A DNA stretch of 64,000 nucleotides from an uncultured Sphingorhabdus sp. (GTDB taxonomy: Bacteria > Pseudomonadota > Alphaproteobacteria > Sphingomonadales > Sphingomonadaceae). Within the stretch, counting starts at the first letter, position 1; each line of letters starts with the position of its first letter. Made by a program: the position numbers and the translations under genes. The DNA is taken from contig CANMXN010000001.1 in the NCBI GenBank assembly GCA_947501885.1, positions 1,178,001 to 1,242,000 on the forward strand, read 5' to 3'. The notes under the pieces are model-generated. The model made no database searches. It had not been told where the DNA came from and was given only the letters and a program-made list of their open reading frames with translations. This document shows positions 1-8,707 of the stretch, piece after piece.

Positions 1-591
1 TGCGGGATCAACTGATAATTCCATATTGCGGTCAGGTTCGGCAAGGCCCAAAAGTATTTTATCCAAGCCATAGAAAAAGGGGGTGATAAAGATTGAGCCT
101 GCGGTCGCGTCCTGCTCCGTAAAGGGTTTAAACCCTGGGGCTAATTCTTCGGGATGTTGCGATGCATAGAGGTTTAACCCTGCGGTATAGGCTTTACTGA
201 TATCTTTGATATTTTGCGGAACATCGCCCTCATATTTGGCATCAACCGTCTCCCACACCTCAAACAAGCTCACCAAATAATCCGTCACCGCAGCATCAGC
301 ACCTTTGATATTGGCCAGCTCACCGCGCACTGCAATGGAGCGTTCTTGGATGGTCGCAAAATCATCTTCCGCATGGGCATAACCCATACCGAACGCCGCA
401 TCGGCATCGCTTTTGCCATAAATATGCGGCACGCCAAATTCATCGCGGATAATCTCGACATCATATTGATCCGCACCTGTCGCCAACTCTTGCGCACTAG
501 GCGCAGCAGCATGCGGATTCCAAGTATAAACACCCGCAATAAGCAAGAGGATAAGAAAGCCAATACTGGTATATTTTAAATATTTTGTCAT
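1..591 (-). CDS. penicillin acylase family protein, N-terminal part (runs off window)
   Basis: The reading frame begins at ATG 591 and stays open for 197 codons to the window edge, so only the N-terminal part is present. Residues 6-23 form a hydrophobic signal or anchor segment. Near residue 48 comes EIIRDEFGVPHIYG, followed by AAFGMGYAHAEDDF, the typical start of the Ntn-hydrolase penicillin/cephalosporin/acyl-homoserine-lactone acylase family. Members are periplasmic amide hydrolases that self-cleave into alpha and beta chains. The beta-chain nucleophile serine lies outside the window, so activity and substrate (beta-lactam, AHL or other amide) cannot be judged. Confidence 0.85.
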   Translation of the reverse strand, partial: MTKYLKYTSIGFLILLLIAGVYTWNPHAAAPSAQELATGADQYDVEIIRDEFGVPHIYGKSDADAAFGMGYAHAEDDFATIQERSIAVRGELANIKGADAAVTDYLVSLFEVWETVDAKYEGDVPQNIKDISKAYTAGLNLYASQHPEELAPGFKPFTEQDATAGSIFITPFFYGLDKILLGLAEPDRNMELSVDPA

Positions 592-653
592 GGCACTCTT
601 ATCTCTCTCGTTCTGCACGCCGTCCTTATAGTCTTGAAATTACAGCCCCCAAA

Positions 654-1790
654 TTACAGGCTAGGGTTAACCAAAAATTTGGTGCCTGTTGCCTTGGCGT
701 CATAGGCCTTTACCGTATCAACATCGATCATATCAGTCAGCGATATTTCTTGCGTATAATGGCTCGCAAAAATGTCATTGCGTTCTTTCATGACGCGCAT
801 ACGCATTTCCATGAATTTCTCCATACCGATTTTTTGGATATGCGGCGTGAGCAGCCAGCCCGCTACGCTCCAGAATAATCCATAACCGCCCGTCAATGTG
901 GTCGGGCCAGTATCAAGGCGACCATATTGATAGACTTGTTTATGCGTGGTCGAACCATAAACGCTAAATTCCTCGCCGCGTTTACCTGCTGCTGTTTCCA
1001 TCGCCACCAAAATAGTGCTGGCCAATGTACCGCCGCCAATCGCATCAAAAGCAAGCGTTGCCCCTGTCGCTACCAGCGCATCGACCAGATCATTAAAGAA
1101 ACTCTCTGCGCTGCTATCGACTACATGGGTCAGTCCAATATCGGTCAATATTTTGGATTGCGCGGCACTGCGCACAATCGCCACCAATGGAATATCATCG
1201 GCCAAGCATAATTTTGCTAACATCTGTCCTAGATTAGACGCCGCTGCGGTATGAACCAATGCGCTATGTCCTTCCATGCGCATCGTGTTGGTCATGCCAA
1301 TGGCGGTCAATGGATTGACGAATAATGATGCACCTTCGCGCGCGCTTGCGCCCTCGGGCAAGGGCATAACTTCCATCGCCTTCATAGTGCGGTGCGTTGC
1401 ATACATTTCGCCGCCTGCCATAGAGACGGTTTTGCCCATTAAAGCCTGCGCTGCATCGGACGAACCAGCAGCTACCACGGTACCAGCGCCTTCATTACCA
1501 GCGGGTAATTTTGCCCCTGCACGGCCTGCAAATACGCGCTGCATTTGCGGCGTTACATCGCTAACAAGTTTCAAAATATCGCCATTATCCTCGCGGCGCA
1601 AAGAATCCATTTCCGCAGGTGCTGTGAGCAAACCCAAATCAGATGGATTGATTGGCGTTGCTTCCATTTGCACGACGACTTCATGCTCACCTGGTTCAGC
1701 TACGTTCATTGGTTCAATCGTAAATTCGAGCGTACCTTCCTTGGTTAAGGTGGTAAAAAATTGCTTTGCGTTTGAAAAATCTGCGCTCAT
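654..1790 (-). CDS. zinc-independent medium-chain dehydrogenase/reductase (quinone oxidoreductase-like)
   Basis: The 378-residue protein has the MDR layout: an N-terminal GroES-like domain (EATPINPSDLG near residue 48, GNEGAGTVVAAG near 98) followed by a Rossmann nucleotide-binding domain (ALVHTAAASNLGQMLAKLC near 180, FDAIGGGTLAS near 245). The Cys/His zinc ligands of alcohol dehydrogenases are not evident, which points to a quinone-reductase or enoyl-reductase-like NAD(P)H enzyme. The start at 1790 has a GAGG Shine-Dalgarno about 7 nt upstream. The true substrate cannot be inferred. It lies 63 bp downstream of the acylase start, same strand. Confidence 0.8.
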   Translation of the reverse strand: MSADFSNAKQFFTTLTKEGTLEFTIEPMNVAEPGEHEVVVQMEATPINPSDLGLLTAPAEMDSLRREDNGDILKLVSDVTPQMQRVFAGRAGAKLPAGNEGAGTVVAAGSSDAAQALMGKTVSMAGGEMYATHRTMKAMEVMPLPEGASAREGASLFVNPLTAIGMTNTMRMEGHSALVHTAAASNLGQMLAKLCLADDIPLVAIVRSAAQSKILTDIGLTHVVDSSAESFFNDLVDALVATGATLAFDAIGGGTLASTILVAMETAAGKRGEEFSVYGSTTHKQVYQYGRLDTGPTTLTGGYGLFWSVAGWLLTPHIQKIGMEKFMEMRMRVMKERNDIFASHYTQEISLTDMIDVDTVKAYDAKATGTKFLVNPSL

Positions 1791-1834
1791 TTCATTTCCT
1801 CTTTTATGTTATCGTTAGATTATAAATATTTGTG

Positions 1835-2482
1835 TTAAGGTTTAGATGGTATTTTTCCATAATTGATTAATTGTTGACGACAGCTCTCCGCCAAGGATTG
1901 ATTAAAACTCTCATCTTTATCAAATATAGCATCAGAGTTTTTACTATTATGACTTCTCTCAATACATATTGCGACATGATCCTTCGTCCAAAAAATAGGA
2001 TCACCATTTCCATGTGGCGGCGATAGATATAATTTATCCAAACTACTTTCATGAAGTTTAGACAAGTCATCCCAAGGCCTTGTAACTTTACTCGCAGGAG
2101 AATAATCTTTTACATTTCCATTTAAATCTCTAATTTTCTGAACTTTTTCAGAAGGAAGAGCACATTCATTGCTGATGAGATATAATATACCGCCAGTATA
2201 GAAGTAATTTATGAGCGTATCAAAACCATCCAGATAGACTTTAGAGCATTTCAAATATTCACGCCCGATATCATCTATCTCATCAAGAGAAAATTCGAAT
2301 ACAGCGATGGACTTAATTTCAAAACCATCAACGAAAAGAGAACCGCCAGCCTTATTAGCTGGATATAGGGTTGCATAATCCTGTAATTCCGATTGCAACG
2401 CCTTATGCTCATTTACAACACCGTTAGAACAGGCCGTTATCATCAAAGCTAGAGATAGCATCAAGATAGTAGATAGTTTCAT
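1835..2482 (-). CDS. hypothetical lipoprotein
   Basis: This 215-residue protein starts with a short signal peptide ending in a lipobox (LALMITAC, cysteine at residue 18), so it should be lipidated and held in the outer or inner membrane. The mature part is polar with several cysteines (for example YLKCSKVY, SNECALP, VAICIERS) that could form disulfides in the periplasm. No family is recognised. Base use is more AT-rich than the neighbouring enzymes, which fits accessory origin but does not prove it. Confidence 0.65.
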   Translation of the reverse strand: MKLSTILMLSLALMITACSNGVVNEHKALQSELQDYATLYPANKAGGSLFVDGFEIKSIAVFEFSLDEIDDIGREYLKCSKVYLDGFDTLINYFYTGGILYLISNECALPSEKVQKIRDLNGNVKDYSPASKVTRPWDDLSKLHESSLDKLYLSPPHGNGDPIFWTKDHVAICIERSHNSKNSDAIFDKDESFNQSLAESCRQQLINYGKIPSKP

Positions 2483-2534
2483 TTACCTAATAATTTATCC
2501 TTTCTTTAACAGAGCAATCCATCGCTTAGTTCGA

Positions 2535-3476
2535 TTATGCGTTAAAATTTTGATTGGCTGAATATGACCCCATACAGGCGGTAATTTCAAAAAACTCAGC
2601 GATAGTTTCGTCAATTATTTGCTTGGCGGTTTTTATATCATCAATCAGTCCAGCCGATTGCCCCGCAAGGCCAACGGCGGCCTCCATATCCCCGCCAAAA
2701 TAAAGGTCCAATATCCCCTTAAATGTATCGGGCGGCATGAGGCCATCTTCGTAAATTTTGTTGGTCCGCTCGGTCTTTAATGCTCTGATGCACGGCGTTG
2801 CTTTTTTGTTCAGCACATAAGTGCCTGTTTCTTTAGCATCCAAAATCGCTTGCTTATAATTATGATGCACAGGGCTCTCAACCGAGGATACAAAACGTGT
2901 CCCCATTTGGATGGCCTCTGCCCCCAATGCAAAAGCCGCCGCCATGCCTTTGCCATCGCAAATACCGCCAGCCGCAATCATCGGCACATCGCTTTGCGCC
3001 CTTATGGCTTGCAGCAATACCAATGTAGAAACTTCTTCGGGGTTTTTAAAACCGCCGCCTTCAGCGCCTTCGACTACCAAACCATCAACACCAGCCTCTA
3101 CGCATTTCATCGCCGCATCAAGCGTTGGCACGGCATGATAAACAATAATGCCAGCCTCTTGCAAAGGCCCCAAAAATTTGCGCGGGCTGCCCGCGGATGT
3201 CGTAACAAATTTCACGCCCGATGCGCAGATATAATCCAATATCTTCGGATCGTTTAAAAACATAATCGGCAAATTCACACCAAATGGCGCATCGGTGAGG
3301 TCCGCCATTTTCTCTATTTCCGCCATGCAATTTTCGGTTTCGCCCGATGATGTTTCAATCACCCCTAGGCCGCCTGCATTACATACTGCCGATGCCAGAG
3401 GCGCGCGGGCGATCCAACCCATTGGGGCTTGGACAATCGGATATTTTGCACCGCTATGCGCCAGAAATCTATTCAT
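2535..3476 (-). CDS. nitronate monooxygenase family flavoprotein
   Basis: The 313-residue TIM-barrel protein opens with YPIVQAPMGWIARAPLASA and continues AVCNAGGLGVIE, the hallmark of the NMO/2-nitropropane dioxygenase family. VVEGAEGGGF (near 135) and IAAGGICDGKGMAAAFALGA (near 170) form the FMN phosphate-binding loops, followed by GTRFVSSVESPVHH. The family uses FMN and O2 to detoxify alkyl nitronates such as propionate-3-nitronate. Some members instead act as enoyl reductases. The start has GAGGAGA 5 nt upstream. It precedes the aldo/keto reductase gene's stop by about 40 bp, so the two may be co-transcribed. Confidence 0.85.
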   Translation of the reverse strand: MNRFLAHSGAKYPIVQAPMGWIARAPLASAVCNAGGLGVIETSSGETENCMAEIEKMADLTDAPFGVNLPIMFLNDPKILDYICASGVKFVTTSAGSPRKFLGPLQEAGIIVYHAVPTLDAAMKCVEAGVDGLVVEGAEGGGFKNPEEVSTLVLLQAIRAQSDVPMIAAGGICDGKGMAAAFALGAEAIQMGTRFVSSVESPVHHNYKQAILDAKETGTYVLNKKATPCIRALKTERTNKIYEDGLMPPDTFKGILDLYFGGDMEAAVGLAGQSAGLIDDIKTAKQIIDETIAEFFEITACMGSYSANQNFNA

Positions 3477-3515
3477 ATTCTCTCCTCACAAATGGGCTGA
3501 AGCGCCCACTCCATC

Positions 3516-4532
3516 TCATCCCATTGGGTATAATATTTCTTTGGTAACAGCATCGATAGCTTGCATCACATCATCGCTTAATGTCATATCACTCGCCGCA
3601 AAAATATCTGCCAATTGATCACTATGCGATGCACCAACAATGGTCGAAGCTACAAAATCATGCTGTTTTGACCATGCAACGGCCAATGTGACTGGTGCAA
3701 TTCCAGCATCTTTGGCAATCGCCATGAAGCGTTTCGTGGATTCCTCTGTACGTTCATTTACAAAACGCGCCGCCATAGCCACTTGTCTGCCGCCTAATTT
3801 TAAATAGCTTGAAAAACGGGCCCCCTCAGGACGCGCTCCATCATTATATTTACCCGATAACATTCCACCAGCGAGCGGTGAATATGGGATTAAACTCACC
3901 CCTTCTTTTTTGCTCACTTGCGCCAATTCGTCTTCAAAGCGGCGATTGTTCATGCTGAAATTATTTTGGATCGTACAAAACCGTGTAACCCCTAGCCTCT
4001 CAGATGCCTCCAATGATTTCATCAAGCCCCAAGCGGTTTCATTCGAGCATCCAATAGCGCGAATCTTGCCTTTGCGGATTTGCTCATCCAGCACCTCCAT
4101 AGTCTCATCATAGGCAACCCCATGATCGGGCCAATGTATTTGGTATAAGTCAATATAATCGGTTTGAAGCCGCTTTAAGCTCTCATCCAATGCCTTAACA
4201 ATATTATGCCGATCGAGCGCTGTCATCCCAGCGCGTTTGGCAGCTTTAAACCAACCATGGCTTGGCCCTGCTACTTTAGAGGCAATAATCAGACTATCAC
4301 GGTCTTTGCCCTGCATCCAACGGCCCAAAATATCCTCGGTTCGCCCGGCATATTCAGGCTTAGGCGGCACGGGATACATTTCTGCGGTATCAAAGAAATT
4401 GATGCCAGCATCAACCGACATATCCAATATTTTATGCGATTCTGCTTCATCGGTTTGCGAGCCAAATGTCATGGTCCCCATGCATATATCGGACACATAA
4501 ATTGCGCTCTTGCCCAAGCGTCTGTGAAGCAT
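3516..4532 (-). CDS. aldo/keto reductase
   Basis: The 338-residue protein shows a complete AKR catalytic tetrad in sequence order: FFDTAEMY (Asp and Tyr), ASKV (Lys) and YQIHWPD (His). GTMTFG near residue 20 starts the (beta/alpha)8 barrel, and the C-terminal STIVGASHSDQL is the NADP(H)-binding segment. Length and the YPVPPKPEYAGRTEDILG insertion resemble the Tas/YhdN-type subgroup, which reduces aldehydes of unknown identity. AAGGAG lies 8 nt before the ATG. It is the upstream member of a minus-strand pair with the nitronate monooxygenase gene. Confidence 0.87.
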   Translation of the reverse strand: MLHRRLGKSAIYVSDICMGTMTFGSQTDEAESHKILDMSVDAGINFFDTAEMYPVPPKPEYAGRTEDILGRWMQGKDRDSLIIASKVAGPSHGWFKAAKRAGMTALDRHNIVKALDESLKRLQTDYIDLYQIHWPDHGVAYDETMEVLDEQIRKGKIRAIGCSNETAWGLMKSLEASERLGVTRFCTIQNNFSMNNRRFEDELAQVSKKEGVSLIPYSPLAGGMLSGKYNDGARPEGARFSSYLKLGGRQVAMAARFVNERTEESTKRFMAIAKDAGIAPVTLAVAWSKQHDFVASTIVGASHSDQLADIFAASDMTLSDDVMQAIDAVTKEILYPMG

Positions 4533-4624
4533 GAAGAATCTCCTTATTATTTACGTTTCAAATTGCAACATGTACGCAAAGATTCGAAGTTTCAAGCGTC
4601 AATATGTCTCAAGGTACAAAATAT

Positions 4625-5590
4625 TTATGCCGACTGACCAACCACCAAAGCTGCCATGAACATCAAAAAACCAGCCACTTTATTCGAACGGAAAATTTCC
4701 AATGCACGCGCATCACTCATGCGTATAAACTGCCAAAATAGATGAAGTGCCATTGGTAGTAATGCCAAGAATATCAGCATATGCGGTCTTATCATCCAGA
4801 GGGCTGCGGACCATGAAGCCAAAGCCAATATATAAAGGACAGCAACGCCTGCACGGATATTCTCCCCTAATTTAAGGGCACTAGAACGGATACCAACCAA
4901 AGCATCATCTTCACGGTCTTGCATTGCATAAATCGTATCGAAACCTATCACCCAAAATATACTGCCCAAATAAAGCGCGAGCATTGGATAAAGATTATAA
5001 CTTAGCAATAGTGGATTGACCTCAAGCCAGGCCACCAATGCTCCCCAACTAAATACCATACCGAGCCATGCTTGCGGCCACCATGTGATGCGTTTCATAA
5101 AGGGATAGGCCGCCACCAAAAGCAAACTACTCAGTGCCATAATTTGCGCAGTTAGGTTTAATTGCAACAATACCAACAACCCAATCAAGCATAATATCAA
5201 CAGCCATAGCGCAGCGGCTTTGGGGCTAATGCGGCCGCTGGCAATAGGCCTTGCCGCAGTGCGCGCGACTTTGCTGTCTAAATCTCGATCGATAATATCA
5301 TTGTAGACACAACCCGCGCTGCGCATCACAATCGCACCCAATAAAAACCAGAGTAATAAATCCCAACGCTCTATCGCGCCGCCAGCTAAAGCGAGACCCC
5401 AAGCACAGGGCCAGAATAATAACCACCATCCAATCGGGCGATCAAAACGCGCAAGTAATGCATAGTCGCGCAAGCCAGATGGCAATATCGCCATCAAACC
5501 ATGATATTGGGTGTCTGCCACAATATTGGAATCTATTTCTGCGCTCTTATTCACCGCTTCGCTCTGGTCATTTTGGATTTTTTTGGCCAT
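4625..5590 (-). CDS. ubiA: 4-hydroxybenzoate octaprenyltransferase
   Basis: UbiA attaches the polyprenyl tail to 4-hydroxybenzoate in ubiquinone synthesis at the inner membrane. The 321-residue protein has about eight to nine hydrophobic helices and both Mg-diphosphate-binding motifs of the superfamily: NDIIDRDLD (first Asp-rich motif) followed by ARPIASG, and YAMQDREDD in the second half. FDRPIGWWLLFWPCAWG near residue 50 is typical of the 4-HB prenyltransferase branch. A roughly 35-residue polar N-terminal extension precedes the family start, so translation could begin later. It is divergent from rsmE with only 10 bp between the start codons. Confidence 0.93.
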   Translation of the reverse strand: MAKKIQNDQSEAVNKSAEIDSNIVADTQYHGLMAILPSGLRDYALLARFDRPIGWWLLFWPCAWGLALAGGAIERWDLLLWFLLGAIVMRSAGCVYNDIIDRDLDSKVARTAARPIASGRISPKAAALWLLILCLIGLLVLLQLNLTAQIMALSSLLLVAAYPFMKRITWWPQAWLGMVFSWGALVAWLEVNPLLLSYNLYPMLALYLGSIFWVIGFDTIYAMQDREDDALVGIRSSALKLGENIRAGVAVLYILALASWSAALWMIRPHMLIFLALLPMALHLFWQFIRMSDARALEIFRSNKVAGFLMFMAALVVGQSA

Positions 5591-5600
5591 AGCGTCTTTT

Positions 5601-6344
5601 ATGACTGCAATACCCGCTTGGCCATTAAATTCTTTACCGCGTCTTTTTATCGATGATCATTTATCGCTTGATAATAGCTATCATATCGAAACGCAGGCCG
5701 CCCATTATCTGACGCGCGTGATACGCCGCAATATTGGCGATGCCATAAAAGTTTTTGATGATCGCAGCGGTGAATATTTGGCCGAAATTATCGATATCTC
5801 AAAACGCCATTGCAGTATAAAGATTATTGAAAAATTACGAGCGCGCGAAGAAACGCCAGATTTATGGCTATGCGCTGCACCAATCAAGCGCGATCGATGG
5901 ATGATGATGGCCGAAAAAGCCTGCGAATTGGGGATATCTGCCTTTGTGCCTGTACAAACGCAGCGCACTATAATTGATAGGATTAAAAGCGATAAATTGC
6001 GTCATCATATGATTGAAGCGGCCGAGCAATGCGAGCGCACCGCTTTACCAAATATTCATCCGTTACAAAAATTAACCAATTTTTTGGATGATTTCCCTGC
6101 GGGCCGTAATTTATATTTTTGTGATGAACGCGGCGGTGACAATTTCCATAGCATATTGGGACAAAATCATGGCCCAGCCGCTATATTAATCGGTCCAGAA
6201 GGCGGTTTTACCGACGAAGAAAATACGTTGATACATGCGCATCCTGCGGCGCAAGGCGTATCACTAGGGCCGCGTATTTTAAGAGCTGAAACAGCAGCAA
6301 TAGCGGCAATATCAATTTGGATGTCCCATCAAGGCGATTGGTAA
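5601..6344 (+). CDS. rsmE: 16S rRNA (uracil(1498)-N(3))-methyltransferase
   Basis: RsmE methylates U1498 of 16S rRNA using SAM. The frame is open from 5511, but the first 30 codons would overlap ubiA, so ATG 5601 is chosen (247 residues, the usual family length). The N-terminal PUA-like part contains HYLTRVIRRNIGD. The C-terminal SPOUT knot shows ILIGPEGGFTDEE and LGPRILRAETAAIAAIS, the SAM-binding loops. Some doubt remains because the strongest homology should start at PRLFIDD, about 12 residues later. Alphaproteobacteria often carry rsmE next to ubiA and gshA, as here. Confidence 0.93.
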   Translation: MTAIPAWPLNSLPRLFIDDHLSLDNSYHIETQAAHYLTRVIRRNIGDAIKVFDDRSGEYLAEIIDISKRHCSIKIIEKLRAREETPDLWLCAAPIKRDRWMMMAEKACELGISAFVPVQTQRTIIDRIKSDKLRHHMIEAAEQCERTALPNIHPLQKLTNFLDDFPAGRNLYFCDERGGDNFHSILGQNHGPAAILIGPEGGFTDEENTLIHAHPAAQGVSLGPRILRAETAAIAAISIWMSHQGDW

Positions 6345-6418
6345 TATTAATATCTGAATCCACAGTCATTTTTTATAATTATAAAAAGAAAAAAATTATC
6401 ATACCCTAGCCGTAGTTA

Positions 6419-6433
6419 TTAACCATTAATTAG
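6419..6433. promoter_or_regulatory. CtrA-like binding site
   Basis: The sequence TTAACCATTAATTAG fits the CtrA pattern TTAA-N7-TTAA with one mismatch and includes the half-site TTAACCAT. It lies 25 bp before the start of the DUF11 gene. CtrA is the alphaproteobacterial response regulator controlling cell cycle, motility and GTA genes. Binding is inferred from sequence only. Confidence 0.35.
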
Positions 6434-6457
6434 CCACGAATTGGTAACGTATACATT

Positions 6458-8593
6458 ATGGAAGCTTTGAATGGCCACAAATTTTGCGAAGAAGGCAAAT
6501 TACTAGTCCTATTGCGCCTAGTAATTTTGTTCGCGTGCATTATTTTTATGATCTCTCACTCACAGAGCGCGCAAGCCCAATCCAATAGTTTCGATTGGTC
6601 TGATCTTGGGATAGGCAGCTTGCAGAGCGTTGATAGCGGGACAACATTATCCGATGGCCCACGCACCGTTACAATTACACACCAAGAGATAAGCGATGGC
6701 GGTACTTTTGGACCTGGGTTTGATGATAGTATATTGCTTTCATTTGCAGGACAGATTGGGGATCAACCAGGTCCGCTAGTTTATTCGATGCAAAATGACA
6801 GCTTTGATCCTGATGATCGATTTGAGTCAATTTTCAGTTTTAACGGCCCTCTTGAAAATTTAAGCTTTACCGTGTCGCACGTCGATAGAGCTGGTTCGCC
6901 GCGCCATGATGGCGTTACAATTGAATATGATACAGGAACAGGCGTATTTCAAAATATCAGAGGGTTGGCTGGAGCTGTTACTCTCGGCCCTGTTGTGGGG
7001 TTAACAACCCTATCAGGCGTCGATGGATATCATGGCATAGGATCCGCAGGCGCACTCGCAAGCACTACTGGCGATATTGATGTTGATTTTGGGAGTACCT
7101 TAGTCGAGCGCGTTCGTATTACTTATCATTTTGGCCAAGATGAAACAGGTTCTCCGCAAGGCGGCACCCAATTTGTTGGCTTATCCGATTTTGATTTTGA
7201 TATACCAATACCAGCCAATTTTTCTGATCTCTCACTCGTTAAGACCGTTAATGATACAGCGCCAACTAATGGGTCGCCTATTGCATATACTCTAACGGTG
7301 TCAAATAGTGCTGCCTCTACTAATAATGCTACAGGTGTTACAGTCCGTGATATTCTGCCTGTGGGCGTAAATTTTGTCAGTGCATCTGGCGATGGCACAT
7401 ATAATGAAATTACTGGTATATGGGATATAGGTATAGTCGCCATTGGTGCATCACAGACTATCACGATTAATGTCATTACTGATGCTACATCAGGAGCAAC
7501 TGTTATAAATAGCGCCGAGATTATTACATCATCACAACCTGATATTGATTCTGGTGTAAATAATGGAGTAGCCAGTGAGGATGACCAAGATAGCGCAAAC
7601 TTTACTATCGCAGGGACACGCACTGCTGGAGTACCGCCAACTCTCATCTGTACTACAGGTTTCAGCTCTTTTGAGTGGAACAATCAAACATTACCCCCGG
7701 GATCACTAACCGCTACATTCAGCGCAGACAATGTCGGTGATGCCAATATGGTCATTACAACAGATACGCCATTTGTAGCGGGTTCTCCTGCTATTAATAA
7801 TACCAATACTGGCGGGGCTCCTGCTGGAGAGACATCATTATTCCTCAATATGAACAATGTTAACAGAGATGACGTATCAACAGCAATCTTCACATTGCCT
7901 ACCGCCATTCCTGGCATACAATTCACGCTTTACGATGTAGATTTTGGAGCAGGGTCTTTTGCCGATCGATTCACTGTCACTGGCGAATTTAACGGTGCTA
8001 CAGTAATTCCAACTCTAACCAATGGCGTAAATAATTTTGTATCGGGTAACACAGTCATTGGTGATGTTGCTTCTGCTAGCACAAGTTCAGATGGCAATGC
8101 TGTTGTCACGTTTCTGTCACCCGTAGACACTATCATTATCGAATATGGTAACGGACCAGCAGCACCTATAAACCCAGGCAATCAATTTGCTAATGTCTCA
8201 AATTTTTCTTATTGCAACCCAGAAACAAATTTAAGTGTCACCAAAATTAGCAGCGTCATATCAGATCCGATATCGAGTAGTAACCCCAAAGCAATCCCCG
8301 AAGCTGTCATACGATATTGCATCACGATCACCAATTTAGGCAGCGGCACAGCAGCCAATATCAGCGCCAATGATAATTTACCTGCAAATGTAACCTATAT
8401 AGCTGGCAGTGCTTTTTCTGGTACATCATGTAGCACGGCCACCACTGCAGAAGATGATAATGCAACCGACGACGGCGGCGATGAAGATGACCCTTTTGGT
8501 GTCTCTGTTGTCGGTACAAGTGTGACAGGAGTCGCCAATACATTGGGGCCCAATGCTAGTTTCGCTATTGTATTTTCGGCCACTGTAAACTGA
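6458..8593 (+). CDS. secreted DUF11 domain-containing protein
   Basis: This 711-residue protein has a signal peptide ending near AQAQSNS (residues about 18-42). Residues 255-350 form a DUF11 repeat (LSLVKTVNDTAPTNGSPIAY, DILPVGVNFVSASGDGTY), and a second one, TNLSVTKISS through SANDNLPANVTYIAGS, covers about 590-660. Between them are Ig-like, jelly-roll-like beta segments rich in Asn, Thr and Gly. DUF11 modules are beta-sandwiches found in surface and secreted proteins. No sortase, OmpA or membrane anchor is seen at the C-terminus, which ends inside the beta domain. The start lacks a clear Shine-Dalgarno; a CtrA-like site lies just upstream. Confidence 0.75.
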   Translation: MEALNGHKFCEEGKLLVLLRLVILFACIIFMISHSQSAQAQSNSFDWSDLGIGSLQSVDSGTTLSDGPRTVTITHQEISDGGTFGPGFDDSILLSFAGQIGDQPGPLVYSMQNDSFDPDDRFESIFSFNGPLENLSFTVSHVDRAGSPRHDGVTIEYDTGTGVFQNIRGLAGAVTLGPVVGLTTLSGVDGYHGIGSAGALASTTGDIDVDFGSTLVERVRITYHFGQDETGSPQGGTQFVGLSDFDFDIPIPANFSDLSLVKTVNDTAPTNGSPIAYTLTVSNSAASTNNATGVTVRDILPVGVNFVSASGDGTYNEITGIWDIGIVAIGASQTITINVITDATSGATVINSAEIITSSQPDIDSGVNNGVASEDDQDSANFTIAGTRTAGVPPTLICTTGFSSFEWNNQTLPPGSLTATFSADNVGDANMVITTDTPFVAGSPAINNTNTGGAPAGETSLFLNMNNVNRDDVSTAIFTLPTAIPGIQFTLYDVDFGAGSFADRFTVTGEFNGATVIPTLTNGVNNFVSGNTVIGDVASASTSSDGNAVVTFLSPVDTIIIEYGNGPAAPINPGNQFANVSNFSYCNPETNLSVTKISSVISDPISSSNPKAIPEAVIRYCITITNLGSGTAANISANDNLPANVTYIAGSAFSGTSCSTATTAEDDNATDDGGDEDDPFGVSVVGTSVTGVANTLGPNASFAIVFSATVN

Positions 8594-8707
8594 TGTGATT
8601 TCAATAATACCAAAATTCATTCGCAAATTGTCAGTTTTTAGCGATAGTTAACTACTAGATATAAATATTGGCTGGTAATGGCTCTATATTATCATTAAAC
8701 GCAGCGA

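Noticed and set aside
1276-1818. 180-codon plus-strand frame over the MDR gene
   Set aside because: Antisense shadow; no Shine-Dalgarno, Pro/Ser/Thr-rich composition typical of reversed coding frames, while the minus strand encodes a clear MDR protein.
7126-7683. 185-codon minus-strand frame within the DUF11 gene
   Set aside because: Shadow of repeated Thr/Asn/Val-rich coding sequence; no recognisable domain or start signal.
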